From positions 1 through 15,476 of the forward strand of contig JAAPAA010000270.1 of NCBI GenBank assembly GCA_012274165.1: a stretch of 15,476 bases of DNA, in the 5' to 3' direction. Origin of the DNA: Thiobacillaceae bacterium. Lineage in GTDB: Bacteria > Pseudomonadota > Gammaproteobacteria > Burkholderiales > Thiobacillaceae. The translations under genes and the position numbers were made by a program. Below, piece after piece: positions 1 through 8,411 of this stretch (positions are counted from its first letter, which is position 1; each line of letters begins with the position of its first letter). The notes below the pieces were generated by a model, which was not told the DNA's origin, did no database searches, and was given only the letters and a program-made list of their open reading frames with translations.

Positions 1-123
1 CGCCAGCGCCGCTTCGCCGCTGCCCACCGCTTCAACCCGGAATCCGTTAGCTTCCAGCCGCAGGGTGATCAACTCGCGCAGCGCCGCATCGTCGTCGACA
101 ACCAGAATGGCGGGGTTCTTCAT
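1..123 (-). CDS. glrR: Response regulator, N-terminal receiver fragment (GlrR/QseF-like), cut by window edge
   Basis: Only the first 41 codons are inside the window; the gene continues past position 1. The peptide opens with MKNPAILVVDDDAALRELI, the beta-1/alpha-1 part of a two-component receiver domain, with the acidic Mg-binding Asp residues at 10-12. The phosphoacceptor Asp lies outside. Its ATG overlaps the TGA of the upstream lipoprotein gene (ATGA at 120-123), so it is translationally coupled to it. The order kinase, small lipoprotein, regulator is that of E. coli glrK-qseG-glrR, whose regulator is a sigma-54-dependent activator. The AAA+ and DNA-binding domains cannot be seen, so the GlrR assignment rests on context; a receiver domain as such is near certain. 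Confidence 0.85.
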   Translation of the reverse strand, partial: MKNPAILVVDDDAALRELITLRLEANGFRVEAVGSGEAALA

Positions 124-596
124 GGCGCTTTGCCTGGCGAGCTGCGCTGCTGCAGGGATTTTTCCAGCGCCTTGATCTGATCGAGCTTGTCCTGCAATTC
201 ATCGGCACGCGCGGTTTGTTGCCTGAGCTCGATGCGCGCCTTGAGCGAGCGTTTCAACAACTCGACCAGCGCTTGCGTGCGGGGATCGTCTTCATCCATC
301 GTGGCCAGCGCCTTGAGGCCGCGTTCATACGCGTCCGCGCTGTCCTCGCGTTCCAGCAAGGCGGCCAGCTGAAACCGCCTGGCGTCGTCGAGGCGGCGCC
401 CGTTTTCCAGCTCGGCCAGTTCACGCCGCCGCTGCTCGGCGGACAGGGTCGCCACGCGTGCCAGTTCGCTCAACAGCAGCGACGTGGCCGACGCGGATGG
501 ATTGATGCGGGGAGCCGGACGCTCGGGCGGAGGCAGCGCGGAACACGCCCCCAGGGCAAGCAGGAGTCCGGCAAACAGAACAGATTTAAACGTCAT
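120..596 (-). CDS. qseG: QseG-like outer-membrane lipoprotein of the kinase operon
   Basis: The 158-residue protein begins with a lipoprotein signal: a basic residue (K4), a hydrophobic stretch 6-17 and a lipobox ALGAC whose Cys18 would be lipidated. No Asp follows at +2 (it is Ser19), which fits sorting to the outer membrane. A Pro-rich linker (22-33) is followed by an almost entirely helical, charged region with a likely coiled coil at about 118-152. Size, lipobox and position between kinase and regulator match QseG (YfhG), which in enterobacteria binds the periplasmic part of the kinase QseE/GlrK and tunes its activity. Start and stop both overlap neighbours by ATGA (593-596 and 120-123), so it is made as part of one coupled operon. 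Sequence similarity to QseG is weak by eye; the role is inferred mainly from gene order. Confidence 0.8.
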   Translation of the reverse strand: MTFKSVLFAGLLLALGACSALPPPERPAPRINPSASATSLLLSELARVATLSAEQRRRELAELENGRRLDDARRFQLAALLEREDSADAYERGLKALATMDEDDPRTQALVELLKRSLKARIELRQQTARADELQDKLDQIKALEKSLQQRSSPGKAP

Positions 597-2050
597 TGCG
601 GCAGGGGCCAGGTTAGACGGAAACAGGTTGACCAGGGCGGGCTATCGACGATCTCGATCTGCCCGCCGGCGGCCAGCAGCGTTTCGCGCACGATCGACAG
701 TCCCAGCCCGCTGCCCTTGACCGCGCTATCGGGTTGGCGCGCGCCCTGAAAAAAGGGCTCGAACACGCGGCTGCGCTCGACTTCTGGGATGCCGCCGCTC
801 TGGTCGCACACCTCAAGGATAGTGGCACCCGCGGAAAGTTCACTGCGGATCAGGATGCGTCCGTCTTCGGGGCTGAATTTGATCGCGTTCGACAACAGGT
901 TGTCGAGTACGGTTTCCAGCTGGCTGCGGTCGGCATGCAGCATCGGGGCGGCCAGCTGCGTGTCGACCTCGATGCGGTGGGTGTCGAGCGCGAGCCGGTG
1001 GCGCGCCAGCACGCTCCCGAGCACATCGGCCAGCGCTTGCAGCGGGGTGGTGGGGGGCAGCGTGGCGTCGCTCACCAGGCTGCCGTAGCGGATCAGGTCC
1101 TCGATGCGTTTTTGCAGGTCGCGGCTGCTGCCGTCCATGATGGTGACGATGGTGCGCTGGCGCGCGTTGAGGCTGCCCGCCAGTTCGTCGTCCAACAACG
1201 CCACGCCTTCGCGCAGTGAAGCGAGCGGGGTTTTCAGTTCGTGCGACACGTGGCGCAGGAAGGTGAGTTTCTGCTCTTCCAGCGCCTGCAGCCGTTGCCG
1301 CAGCCAGTCGATTTCGCGCCCCAGTTCGACAATATCCTGCGGCCCGCTGATCGCCTGCAACGGGCTCAGATCGGCCCGTCCAAGCTGCTGGATCGAGGCC
1401 TTGAGCTGCTTGATCGGACGGTTGATCAGCCAGGAAAATACCGCAGCCAGCAGCAGCGTCAACGGAATCAGCGCCAGCGCCAGCAGGATCAGCCGCTGGC
1501 GGGTGGTTTGCACGCTCGCTTCCAGCGTCTGCAATTCGCGCTGCACCGAGGCGTCGGCCTCGGTGAGCAAGGTGCGGGCGGCGCTGTGCAGCGCATCGAA
1601 TTCGGGGGCGAGCGCATGGAACTGCGCACTGTCGAGGAACGTCCCCGGCCGCAGCTGGCGATAGAGCGCCTGGCTGCGTGCCTGCAGCGCGGCCAGGGTG
1701 GCGTGCGTGGGGGCGTCGACGAGCTGCGTATCGAGGTGCGTCAGCTGCGCTTGCAACTCGTTGAAACGCATCCGCAACGGGCTGGCGAACTCGGCGTCCT
1801 GCAACAGATGATATTGCCCGGCGGCGCGCTGCAGCTGGCTGACCGATTCGACGATCTGCCGCACCTCGCGGGTGATGGCGAGGCTGTTGCGGGTGAACTG
1901 GCGCTGGGTATCGACCACGCGCTGCAACCCGTGCACGACGTTGATCAGGCCGCTGGCCAGCGGCACGATCAGTACGCCCATGGCGACGATGACCAGGATG
2001 GTGAACGAACGGGGGTAATAGCGGCCTGATTGCATCCGGGCGGGGGGCAT
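593..2050 (-). CDS. glrK: Sensor histidine kinase, GlrK/QseE-like
   Basis: This is an inner-membrane sensor kinase of 485 residues from the chosen start. Membrane segments lie at about 16-38 and 187-209, flanking a mostly helical periplasmic domain. A HAMP linker (about 210-260) is followed by the HisKA H-box HVSHELKTPLASLREG with phosphorylated His270, an N-box with Asn384 and Asn388, and a GSGLGLS G2 box at about 446-451. The H-box, including ASLREG, is very like GlrK. The G1 box reads DQSGGI (416-421), with Ser where Gly is usual. I chose ATG 2050 because GGAG lies 4 nt upstream; GTG 2074 (8 residues longer) and ATG 2035 have no visible ribosome-binding site. It is the first gene of a coupled operon, and known GlrK phosphorylates GlrR in response to envelope state. 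The open frame runs further upstream but without a better start. Confidence 0.88.
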   Translation of the reverse strand: MPPARMQSGRYYPRSFTILVIVAMGVLIVPLASGLINVVHGLQRVVDTQRQFTRNSLAITREVRQIVESVSQLQRAAGQYHLLQDAEFASPLRMRFNELQAQLTHLDTQLVDAPTHATLAALQARSQALYRQLRPGTFLDSAQFHALAPEFDALHSAARTLLTEADASVQRELQTLEASVQTTRQRLILLALALIPLTLLLAAVFSWLINRPIKQLKASIQQLGRADLSPLQAISGPQDIVELGREIDWLRQRLQALEEQKLTFLRHVSHELKTPLASLREGVALLDDELAGSLNARQRTIVTIMDGSSRDLQKRIEDLIRYGSLVSDATLPPTTPLQALADVLGSVLARHRLALDTHRIEVDTQLAAPMLHADRSQLETVLDNLLSNAIKFSPEDGRILIRSELSAGATILEVCDQSGGIPEVERSRVFEPFFQGARQPDSAVKGSGLGLSIVRETLLAAGGQIEIVDSPPWSTCFRLTWPLPQ

Positions 2051-2135
2051 ACGACTCCACAGGTGCTTCAGCACGTAGTGGATCGGGTCCCCTTGTGGGG
2101 AAATGGCAATGTTGCAGCATACCCCGATTGGGTGG

Positions 2136-2162
2136 GCGCGATGGCGGCAACCGCCATCGCGC
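2136..2162 (-). terminator. Perfect 12-bp stem-loop after gltD
   Basis: GCGCGATGGCGG (2136-2147) pairs perfectly with CCGCCATCGCGC (2151-2162) around a 3-nt loop. It begins 12 nt after the gltD stop codon and lies before glrK. There is no T-tract on either side, so it is not a canonical intrinsic terminator. It may halt RNA with Rho's help, protect the gltBD mRNA 3' end, or be a protein-binding palindrome for the glrK operon. I favour a 3'-end structure for gltBD. Confidence 0.5.
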
Positions 2163-2173
2163 TTACTCCGGGT

Positions 2174-3601
2174 TTACAGCAGGTCGAGGTAGGCGAGGAT
2201 GCCCTTGGCCGCCTCGCGCCCTTCGTACACCGCCGTCACCACGAGGTCGGAACCGCGCACCATGTCGCCCCCGGCGAAGATTTTCGGGTTGGCAGTCTGG
2301 AAGCTGTGTTGCTGGCCTTTGGCAATCACGCGCCCGCCCTGGTCGATGGCGATCTGATGCTGCTCGAACCACGGCTGCGGATTGGGGCGGAAACCGAACG
2401 CCACGATCACGCGATCGGCCGGAATGATTTCTTCCGAACCGGGGATAACCACCGGCGTGCGGCGACCGCGCGCGTCGGGCGGGCCGAGTTCGGTGGTGAC
2501 GAGCTTGACGCCTTCGACTTTGCTGTCGCCGACGATTTCGACCGGCTGGCGATTCCACAAAAACTGCACGCCTTCTTCTTTCGCATTGCCGACTTCGCGC
2601 TTGGAGCCGGGCATGTTGGCTTCGTCGCGGCGATAGGCACAGACCACCGAGGCGGCGTCCTGGCGGATGCTGGTGCGGTTGCAGTCCATGGCGGTGTCGC
2701 CGCCGCCGAGGACGACGACGCGCAGGCCTTTCATGTCCTGGTATTCCTCGTCCGGTTTCATCAGGTCGAGGCACTTGCGCACGTTGGAGATGAGAAACGG
2801 CAAGGCTTCGAGCACGCCGGGCAGGTCTTCGCCGGGGAAGCCGCCCTTCATGTAGGTGTAGGTGCCCATGCCCATGAACACGGCGTCGTATTCTTCGAGC
2901 AGCGACTGCATCGACACGTCGCGGCCGATGTCGGTGTTCAACCGGAACTCGATGCCCATGCCCTCGAATACTTCGCGGCGACGGATCATGACCGATTTTT
3001 CCATCTTGAATTCGGGGATACCGAAGGTGAGCAGGCCGCCGATCTCGTCGTAGCGGTCGAACACCACCGGCTTCACGCCGTTGCGCGCGAGTACGTCGGC
3101 GCAACCCAATCCGGCGGGGCCGGCGCCGATGACGGCGACCTTCTTGCCGGTGGCGATGACGTTCGACATGTCGGGACGCCAGCCGGCCTTGAAAGCCTCT
3201 TCGGAAATGTATTTCTCGATCTGGCCGATGGTGACCGCGCCGAAGCCACCCGCGTCGCCAAAGCCATCGCTGTTGAGGGTGCAGGCGCCCTCGCACAGGC
3301 GATCCTGCGGGCAGACGCGGCCGCATACCTCGGGCAGCGAATTGGTCTGGTGGCTCAATTCCGCCGCTTCAAACAAACGGCCTTCTTCCACCAGCTTGAG
3401 CCAGTTGGGAATGTAATTGTGCACCGGGCACTTCCACTCGCAATACGGATTGCCGCACTCCAGGCAGCGACCGGATTGTTCCTGCGCGTGCGCCGTGTTC
3501 ATCGGTGCATAGATTTCGCGGAACTCGTGCTTGCGCACCGCCGCTGCGGTCTTCTCGCCGTCGCGCCGCGGCTGTTTCAAAAACTGGAAAACGTCAGACA
3601 T
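2174..3601 (-). CDS. gltD: Glutamate synthase (NADPH) small subunit
   Basis: The 475-residue protein is the usual length for GltD, which passes electrons from NADPH through FAD and Fe-S clusters to GltB for glutamate formation in ammonia assimilation. Visible features, in order: two cysteine groups for the [4Fe-4S] clusters (C46, C49, C54, C58 and C93, C97, C103, C107); the FAD Rossmann motif VIGAGPAGLGCA at 157-168; the NADPH motif VLGGGDTAMD at 297-306; and the C-terminal FAD motif IFAGGDMVRGSDLVVTAVYE in the last 50 residues. All expected ligands are present, so it should be functional. It starts 5 nt after the gltB stop, with an AGAAG purine run just before the ATG, so the two subunits are co-transcribed and made together. 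It ends in TAA, followed by a strong stem-loop. Confidence 0.97.
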   Translation of the reverse strand: MSDVFQFLKQPRRDGEKTAAAVRKHEFREIYAPMNTAHAQEQSGRCLECGNPYCEWKCPVHNYIPNWLKLVEEGRLFEAAELSHQTNSLPEVCGRVCPQDRLCEGACTLNSDGFGDAGGFGAVTIGQIEKYISEEAFKAGWRPDMSNVIATGKKVAVIGAGPAGLGCADVLARNGVKPVVFDRYDEIGGLLTFGIPEFKMEKSVMIRRREVFEGMGIEFRLNTDIGRDVSMQSLLEEYDAVFMGMGTYTYMKGGFPGEDLPGVLEALPFLISNVRKCLDLMKPDEEYQDMKGLRVVVLGGGDTAMDCNRTSIRQDAASVVCAYRRDEANMPGSKREVGNAKEEGVQFLWNRQPVEIVGDSKVEGVKLVTTELGPPDARGRRTPVVIPGSEEIIPADRVIVAFGFRPNPQPWFEQHQIAIDQGGRVIAKGQQHSFQTANPKIFAGGDMVRGSDLVVTAVYEGREAAKGILAYLDLL

Positions 3602-3606
3602 CTTCT

Positions 3607-6600
3607 TTATGCACTCACTGCTTCACGTGTCTGGCCGGGAATATCCTCGACCAGGTCTTCAATCGAAATCCGCTTCGGTTTGACCAGCCATACCCTTGCC
3701 AGCGTGGCATCGAAATCGGCCAGCAAGTCGCGGGCGCGGGCGCTGCCGGTGAGCGCCAGATGGCGTTCGACCTGCGCTTTGAGAAACACGCGGTAGGGCT
3801 CGGTGTCGTCGCTGGTGATGCGGGTCAGCTCGACCATTTCCTTGTTGGTCTTGGAGACGAAGTCACCCGCGTCGTCGACCACGAAGGCCATGCCGCCGCT
3901 CATGCCGGCGCCGAAATTCAGCCCGGTGTCGCCCAGCACGATGATGGTGCCGCCGGTCATGTATTCGCAGCCGTGGTCGCCAATGCCTTCCACCACCGCC
4001 AGCGCGCCGGAGTTGCGCACGCCGAAGCGCTCGCCGCCCATGCCCGCAGCGTAGAGTTCGCCGGCGGTCGCGCCATACAAACAGGTATTACCGATCAGCG
4101 TATTGCGATACGCCTCGAAGGTGGCGGTGCGCGGCGGGTAGATCACCAGCCGGCCGCCGCCCATGCCCTTGCCGACGTAGTCGTTGGCGTCGCCTTCCAG
4201 CGTGATGGTCAGGCCCTTGTGGTTCCACACGCCGAGGCTCTGGCCGGCCGAGCCGGTCAGCTGGACGCGGATGGTGTCGTCCGGCAAGCCTTTGCCGCCG
4301 TGCGCCTTGGCGATTTCGCCGGACAGACGCGCGCCGATGGAACGGTTGACGTTCCTCACCGGGTAACTGAGTTCGACCCGCTTGCCTGCGCTGATCGCGG
4401 CCAGCGCATCGACCACCATCTGCTCGGCCAGCTCGCCCTTGTCGAACGACGGGTTGCGTTCCTGCTGCGAGAAGCGCGGCGCGTCGGCCGGGGTGCTGCC
4501 TTGCGACAACAGCGCAGACAGATTCAGTCGACCCTGGCGCGGCGTGTCGCCGGCCGACACATCGAGCAGATCGGTGCGGCCGATCAGGTCGGTGAGCTGG
4601 CGGATGCCCAGGGACGCCATCAGCTCGCGCGTTTCCTCGGCGACGAACTTGAAGTAGTTCACCACCATGTCGGGCAGGCCGATGAAGTGGTCGCGGCGCA
4701 GTTTTTCGTTCTGCGTGGCGACGCCAGTGGCGCAGTTGTTGAGGTGGCAGATGCGCAGATATTTGCAGCCCAGCGCAACCATCGGGCCGGTGCCGAAGCC
4801 GAACGACTCGGCGCCGAGGATCGCGGCTTTCACCACGTCGAGGCCGGTCTTGAGGCCGCCGTCGGTCTGCACCCGCACGCGACCGCGCAGGCCGTTGGCG
4901 CGCAGCACCTGCTGCGCTTCGGACAGGCCGAGTTCCCACGGCGAGCCGGCGTATTTGACCGAGGCCAGCGGGCTCGCGCCTGTGCCGCCGTCGTAGCCGG
5001 AAATCGTGATGAGGTCGGCGTAGGCCTTGGCGACCCCGGCGGCGATGGTGCCGACACCGGGCTCGGCCACCAGCTTGACCGACACCAGCGCGTCGGGGTT
5101 GACCTGCTTGAGGTCAAAAATCAGCTGCGCCAGATCTTCGATCGAATAAATGTCGTGGTGCGGCGGCGGCGAAATCAGCGGGGTGCCGGGCTTGCAATGG
5201 CGCAGGCCGGCGATCATCACCGACACCTTGTCGCCCGGCAACTGGCCGCCCTCGCCGGGCTTGGCGCCCTGGGCGATCTTGATCTGCAGCACTTCGGCGT
5301 TGACCAGATAAGTCGCGGTGACGCCAAAGCGGCCGGAAGCGATCTGCTTGATCTTGGAGGTTTTCGAGGTGCCGTAGCGCTTCGGATCCTCGCCGCCTTC
5401 GCCCGAGTTGGAGCGGCCGCCGATGCGGTTCATCGCTTCGGCCAGTGCCTCGTGCGCTTCCGGCGACAGCGCGCCGAGGCTCATGCCGGCGGAGTCGAAA
5501 CGCTTGAGGATGGCTTCGAGCGGCTCCACTTCATCGAGCGGAATCGGCGTCGCGCCGGATTTGAGCTTCATCAGGTCGCGCAGCATCGCCACCGGGCGGG
5601 TATCGACCAGCGCGGAGTATTTTTTGAACTCGGCGTAGTCGCCTTCCTTCACCGCTTTTTGCAGTTGCTGCACCACGTCCGGGTTGTAGGCGTGGAACTC
5701 TTCGCCAAACATGAACTTCAGCAGGCCGCCGGCCGACAACGGGCGCAGCGGATTGAATGCAATTTTGTGCAGCAGTTTCTGGTCGGACTCGAAGTCGTCG
5801 AAGTTGGCGCCGGAAATGCGCGACACCGTGCCGCTCAGGCACAGGGCAACCACGTCCTCGTGGATGCCGACGCCTTCAAACAGCTGCGCGCCGCGATAGC
5901 TCGCCACCAGCGAAATGCCCATCTTCGACAGCACCTTGTATAGGCCCTTGTCCATGCCCTTGCGGAAGTTGCACAGCGCCTTGTCGAGGTTGGGTTTGAT
6001 CTCGCCGGTTTTGACGAATTCGCCGATCACCTGATAAGCCAGATACGGATACACGGCGGTCGCGCCATAGCCGATCAGGCAGGCGTAATGGTGCGGGTCG
6101 CGCACGGTGCCGGTTTCCACCACGATGTTGGCGTTGCAGCGCAGACCGGCGCTGATCAGCGCGTGATGCACGGCGCCGACGGCGAACAGCGCGTGGATCG
6201 GCAAACGTTCCTTGGCGATATGGCGGTCGGACAACACCAGAATCACCTTGCTCGCGCGCACGGCGTCAACGGCGCGCGCCGTCAGCGCCTGCAGTGCGGC
6301 TTCCAGCGTGGTTGCCGCCGGGTCGTACTGCAGGTCGAGCGCCGCCGAAGCGAAGGCCGGATCGTTCAGGTTCAGCAGTTTGTCGAACGCTTCTTTGGAC
6401 AGCAGCGGGGTGCGGACTTCCACCCGGTGGGCGTGATCGGGCGTTTCCTTGAACAGGTTGCGCTCGGGGCCAAAGCTGGTGTTGAGCGACATCACGATCG
6501 CTTCGCGGATCGGGTCGATCGGCGGGTTGGTGACCTGCGCGAACTGCTGGCGCAGGTAGTCGAACGGCGAGCGCACTTTCTGGCTCAGCACCGCCATCGG

Positions 6601-8097
6601 CGTGTCGTCGCCCATCGAGCCGATCGCCTCAGCGCCGTCTTCGGCCAGCACGCGGATGATCTGGTCGCGCTCCTCGAAGCTGACGTTGAACAGCTTCTGG
6701 TGGGTCAGCAGACTGGGCGCATCCATCACCGGCAGATCGGCATCCTGGTTGATCGACAGTTCGAGCTTGACCGCGTTGGCCTTGAGCCACTCGCGGTAGG
6801 GCTGCGTGCCCTTCAGTTCATTGTCGATGTCTTCCGGCATCAACAGGCGGCCGGTTTCAAGATCGGCGGCGATCATCTGGCCGGGTTTGACGCGGCCCTT
6901 CTTCTCGACGTTGGCCGGATCGATCTGCCACACGCCGACTTCGGACGCGATGGTCAGGATGCGGTCCTTGGTCAGCACCCAGCGCGCCGGGCGCAGGCCG
7001 TTGCGGTCCAACGTGCAGGCCGCATAGCGGCCATCAGTCAGCACGATGCCGGCGGGGCCGTCCCACGGCTCCATGTGCATCGAGTTGTATTCGTAGAACG
7101 CGCGGATGTCGGCGTCCATCGATTCGACGTTCTGCCACGCCGGCGGAATCACCAGGCGCAGCGCGCGGAACAGGCCGGTGCCGCCCATCACCAGGCCTTC
7201 GACCATGTTGTCGAGGCTCATCGAATCCGAGCCCTGGGTGCCGACGATGGGACGGATGTCGTCCATGTTCGGGATCAGCGGGGTTTCGAACTTCTGCTCG
7301 CGTGCGCGGCTCCAGTTGCGGTTGCCCTGTACCGTGTTGATTTCGCCGTTGTGTGCCAAGTAGCGGAACGGCTGTGCGAGGCGCCACTGCGGCCAGGTGT
7401 TGGTCGAGAAGCGCTGGTGGAACACCGCCAGGCTGGAGGCAAAGCGCGCGTCGCCGAGGTCGGGGTAAAACACCGGCAGGTTTTCGGGCAGCACCAGGCC
7501 TTTGTAGCTGATCACGCGGCACGACAGGGTCGGCAGGTAGAACACCGGATCAGTCGCCTGCAGCGCCTTCTCGGCGCGGCGACGCGCGATGTAGAGCGTG
7601 CGCTCGAAATCGTCAGCGCTCATGCCGGCGGGTGCGTTGACGAACACCTGTTCGATATGCGGCAAGGACTCCAGCGCGGATTCACCGCACACGCTGGAAT
7701 CGGTCGGCACCAGGCGGAAACCGGCGACGCTCAAGCCCTGCGCTTCAAGTTCGGCTTTCAGCGTGGCGCGCGCGTGGTCACGCGGCGCCGCATCGCGCGA
7801 CAAAAACACCAGCCCGGCGGCATACAGCGCGCCCAGCGTCAGTCCGGCATCAGCCGCCACTGCGCGCAGGAACGCATCGGGCTTCATGAACAGCAGGCCA
7901 CAGCCGTCACCCGACAACCCGTCCGCCGCAATCGCGCCGCGATGCGTCATGCAGGCGAGCGAGCCGATGGCGTTTTGCACCAGCGTGTGGCTGGGCTGAT
8001 TGTCCATCTGCGCGATCAGGCCGAAGCCGCAGCTATCCTGTTCAAAGTCGGGTGAATACAGCGTCCCGTCGAGCCAGCCTTGTTGAGTTGTGGTCAT
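3607..8097 (-). CDS. gltB: Glutamate synthase (NADPH) large subunit
   Basis: At 1496 residues this is a full-length GltB, the alpha subunit that converts glutamine and 2-oxoglutarate to two glutamates. A 22-residue propeptide precedes Cys23 (DSCGFGLIAQ), which becomes the N-terminal nucleophile of the class II amidotransferase domain (about 23-430). The central domain follows, then the FMN/2-oxoglutarate synthase barrel with GRSNSGEGGED at 894-904 and the [3Fe-4S] cysteines C1111, C1117 and C1122 in CKYLRICHLNNCATG. The Gly-rich GXGXG beta-helix domain occupies about 1250-1410. No key residue is missing. It is the first gene of gltBD. A weak GGA lies about 8 nt before the ATG, and a good sigma-70 promoter sits about 70 nt upstream. 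Nothing suggests transfer; base composition matches gltD and glrK. Confidence 0.98.
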   Translation of the reverse strand: MTTTQQGWLDGTLYSPDFEQDSCGFGLIAQMDNQPSHTLVQNAIGSLACMTHRGAIAADGLSGDGCGLLFMKPDAFLRAVAADAGLTLGALYAAGLVFLSRDAAPRDHARATLKAELEAQGLSVAGFRLVPTDSSVCGESALESLPHIEQVFVNAPAGMSADDFERTLYIARRRAEKALQATDPVFYLPTLSCRVISYKGLVLPENLPVFYPDLGDARFASSLAVFHQRFSTNTWPQWRLAQPFRYLAHNGEINTVQGNRNWSRAREQKFETPLIPNMDDIRPIVGTQGSDSMSLDNMVEGLVMGGTGLFRALRLVIPPAWQNVESMDADIRAFYEYNSMHMEPWDGPAGIVLTDGRYAACTLDRNGLRPARWVLTKDRILTIASEVGVWQIDPANVEKKGRVKPGQMIAADLETGRLLMPEDIDNELKGTQPYREWLKANAVKLELSINQDADLPVMDAPSLLTHQKLFNVSFEERDQIIRVLAEDGAEAIGSMGDDTPMAVLSQKVRSPFDYLRQQFAQVTNPPIDPIREAIVMSLNTSFGPERNLFKETPDHAHRVEVRTPLLSKEAFDKLLNLNDPAFASAALDLQYDPAATTLEAALQALTARAVDAVRASKVILVLSDRHIAKERLPIHALFAVGAVHHALISAGLRCNANIVVETGTVRDPHHYACLIGYGATAVYPYLAYQVIGEFVKTGEIKPNLDKALCNFRKGMDKGLYKVLSKMGISLVASYRGAQLFEGVGIHEDVVALCLSGTVSRISGANFDDFESDQKLLHKIAFNPLRPLSAGGLLKFMFGEEFHAYNPDVVQQLQKAVKEGDYAEFKKYSALVDTRPVAMLRDLMKLKSGATPIPLDEVEPLEAILKRFDSAGMSLGALSPEAHEALAEAMNRIGGRSNSGEGGEDPKRYGTSKTSKIKQIASGRFGVTATYLVNAEVLQIKIAQGAKPGEGGQLPGDKVSVMIAGLRHCKPGTPLISPPPHHDIYSIEDLAQLIFDLKQVNPDALVSVKLVAEPGVGTIAAGVAKAYADLITISGYDGGTGASPLASVKYAGSPWELGLSEAQQVLRANGLRGRVRVQTDGGLKTGLDVVKAAILGAESFGFGTGPMVALGCKYLRICHLNNCATGVATQNEKLRRDHFIGLPDMVVNYFKFVAEETRELMASLGIRQLTDLIGRTDLLDVSAGDTPRQGRLNLSALLSQGSTPADAPRFSQQERNPSFDKGELAEQMVVDALAAISAGKRVELSYPVRNVNRSIGARLSGEIAKAHGGKGLPDDTIRVQLTGSAGQSLGVWNHKGLTITLEGDANDYVGKGMGGGRLVIYPPRTATFEAYRNTLIGNTCLYGATAGELYAAGMGGERFGVRNSGALAVVEGIGDHGCEYMTGGTIIVLGDTGLNFGAGMSGGMAFVVDDAGDFVSKTNKEMVELTRITSDDTEPYRVFLKAQVERHLALTGSARARDLLADFDATLARVWLVKPKRISIEDLVEDIPGQTREAVSA

Positions 8098-8118
8098 GCG
8101 TGTTCCAAAAACAAGCGC

Positions 8119-8140
8119 GGCCAGCCAAATTTGGCCAGCC
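8119..8140. promoter_or_regulatory. Palindrome inside a direct repeat in the gltB leader
   Basis: GGCCAGCC occurs twice (8119-8126 and 8133-8140), and the stretch between and overlapping the copies is a perfect 12-bp palindrome, GCCAAATTTGGC (8124-8135). It lies between the gltB promoter and its start codon, about 20-40 nt before the ATG. It could be an operator for a dimeric regulator or a leader RNA structure. No known nitrogen-regulator consensus is obvious, so the function is inference. Confidence 0.35.
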
Positions 8141-8163
8141 AGAATTTAAGCGAAAAGTTCAGC

Positions 8164-8192
8164 ATTTTAATCCCGTCTGGTGTATCGGGCAA
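8164..8192 (-). promoter_or_regulatory. Sigma-70-type promoter of gltBD
   Basis: On the minus strand a -35 box TTGCCC (8187-8192; 4 of 6 to consensus) and a -10 box TAAAAT (8164-8169; 5 of 6) are separated by exactly 17 bp. This predicts a transcript starting near 8157 and a leader of about 60 nt before the gltB ATG. It is the best housekeeping-type promoter in the window and the only plausible one near gltB. Confidence 0.65.
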
Positions 8193-8360
8193 TGCGCAAC
8201 CCTGCCAAGGCCCCAAGGACGTAAGGGTTACGCCCGATGCCTTGCTGGCAAGCAGCCATTTCGCCATGCGCTTCACAAGGGCATCGCACTTTTTGAATTG
8301 CACATCCATCCCCAACCTGGCCGTCAAAAAGCCAGCCTCACACATTCGGCACTGCCGCCC

Positions 8361-8388
8361 AATAAAAACGGGGACCGAAGTCCCCGTT
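8361..8388 (-). terminator. Rho-independent terminator of the PEP-CTERM gene
   Basis: Read on the minus strand, ACGGGGAC pairs with GTCCCCGT (8380-8387 with 8368-8375) around a TTCG tetraloop. A further A-T pair extends the stem to 9 bp, and the T-rich run TTTTTATT follows directly. It starts 24 nt after the stop codon of the PEP-CTERM gene and separates it from gltBD. Confidence 0.92.
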
Positions 8389-8411
8389 AATAATGACAGC
8401 GTGTTCCCGGA

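Larger units (their letters stand above)
8098..8411. other. Intergenic region between the PEP-CTERM gene and gltB
   Basis: This 314-bp gap holds three elements listed separately: the terminator of the PEP-CTERM gene (8361-8388), the gltB promoter (8164-8192) and a palindrome in the gltB leader (8119-8140). An 83-codon minus-strand frame spans most of it but runs through the promoter and into the gltB start, and I do not regard it as a gene. The part from about 8195 to 8355 shows nothing I can name. Confidence 0.6.

Noticed and set aside
840..2150. Minus-strand frame of 436 codons overlapping the sensor kinase
   Set aside because: It is Pro/Arg/Ala-rich out-of-frame translation of glrK; the kinase motifs are in the other frame.
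2030..3796. Long plus-strand open frame opposite gltD and the gltB end (588 codons)
   Set aside because: It mirrors the high-GC codon pattern of gltD/gltB on the other strand, is rich in His, Ala, Val and Gly, and has no recognisable motif.
3505..5943. Plus-strand open frame of 812 codons opposite gltB
   Set aside because: It is an antisense shadow of GltB, whose cofactor and catalytic motifs are all intact on the minus strand.
6088..8055. Plus-strand open frame of 655 codons opposite gltB
   Set aside because: It is an antisense shadow with the same skewed composition and no known family features.
8094..8345. 83-codon minus-strand frame upstream of gltB
   Set aside because: It runs through the gltB promoter, ends inside the gltB start codon and resembles nothing known. 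A coupled leader peptide cannot be excluded, but there is no support for one.
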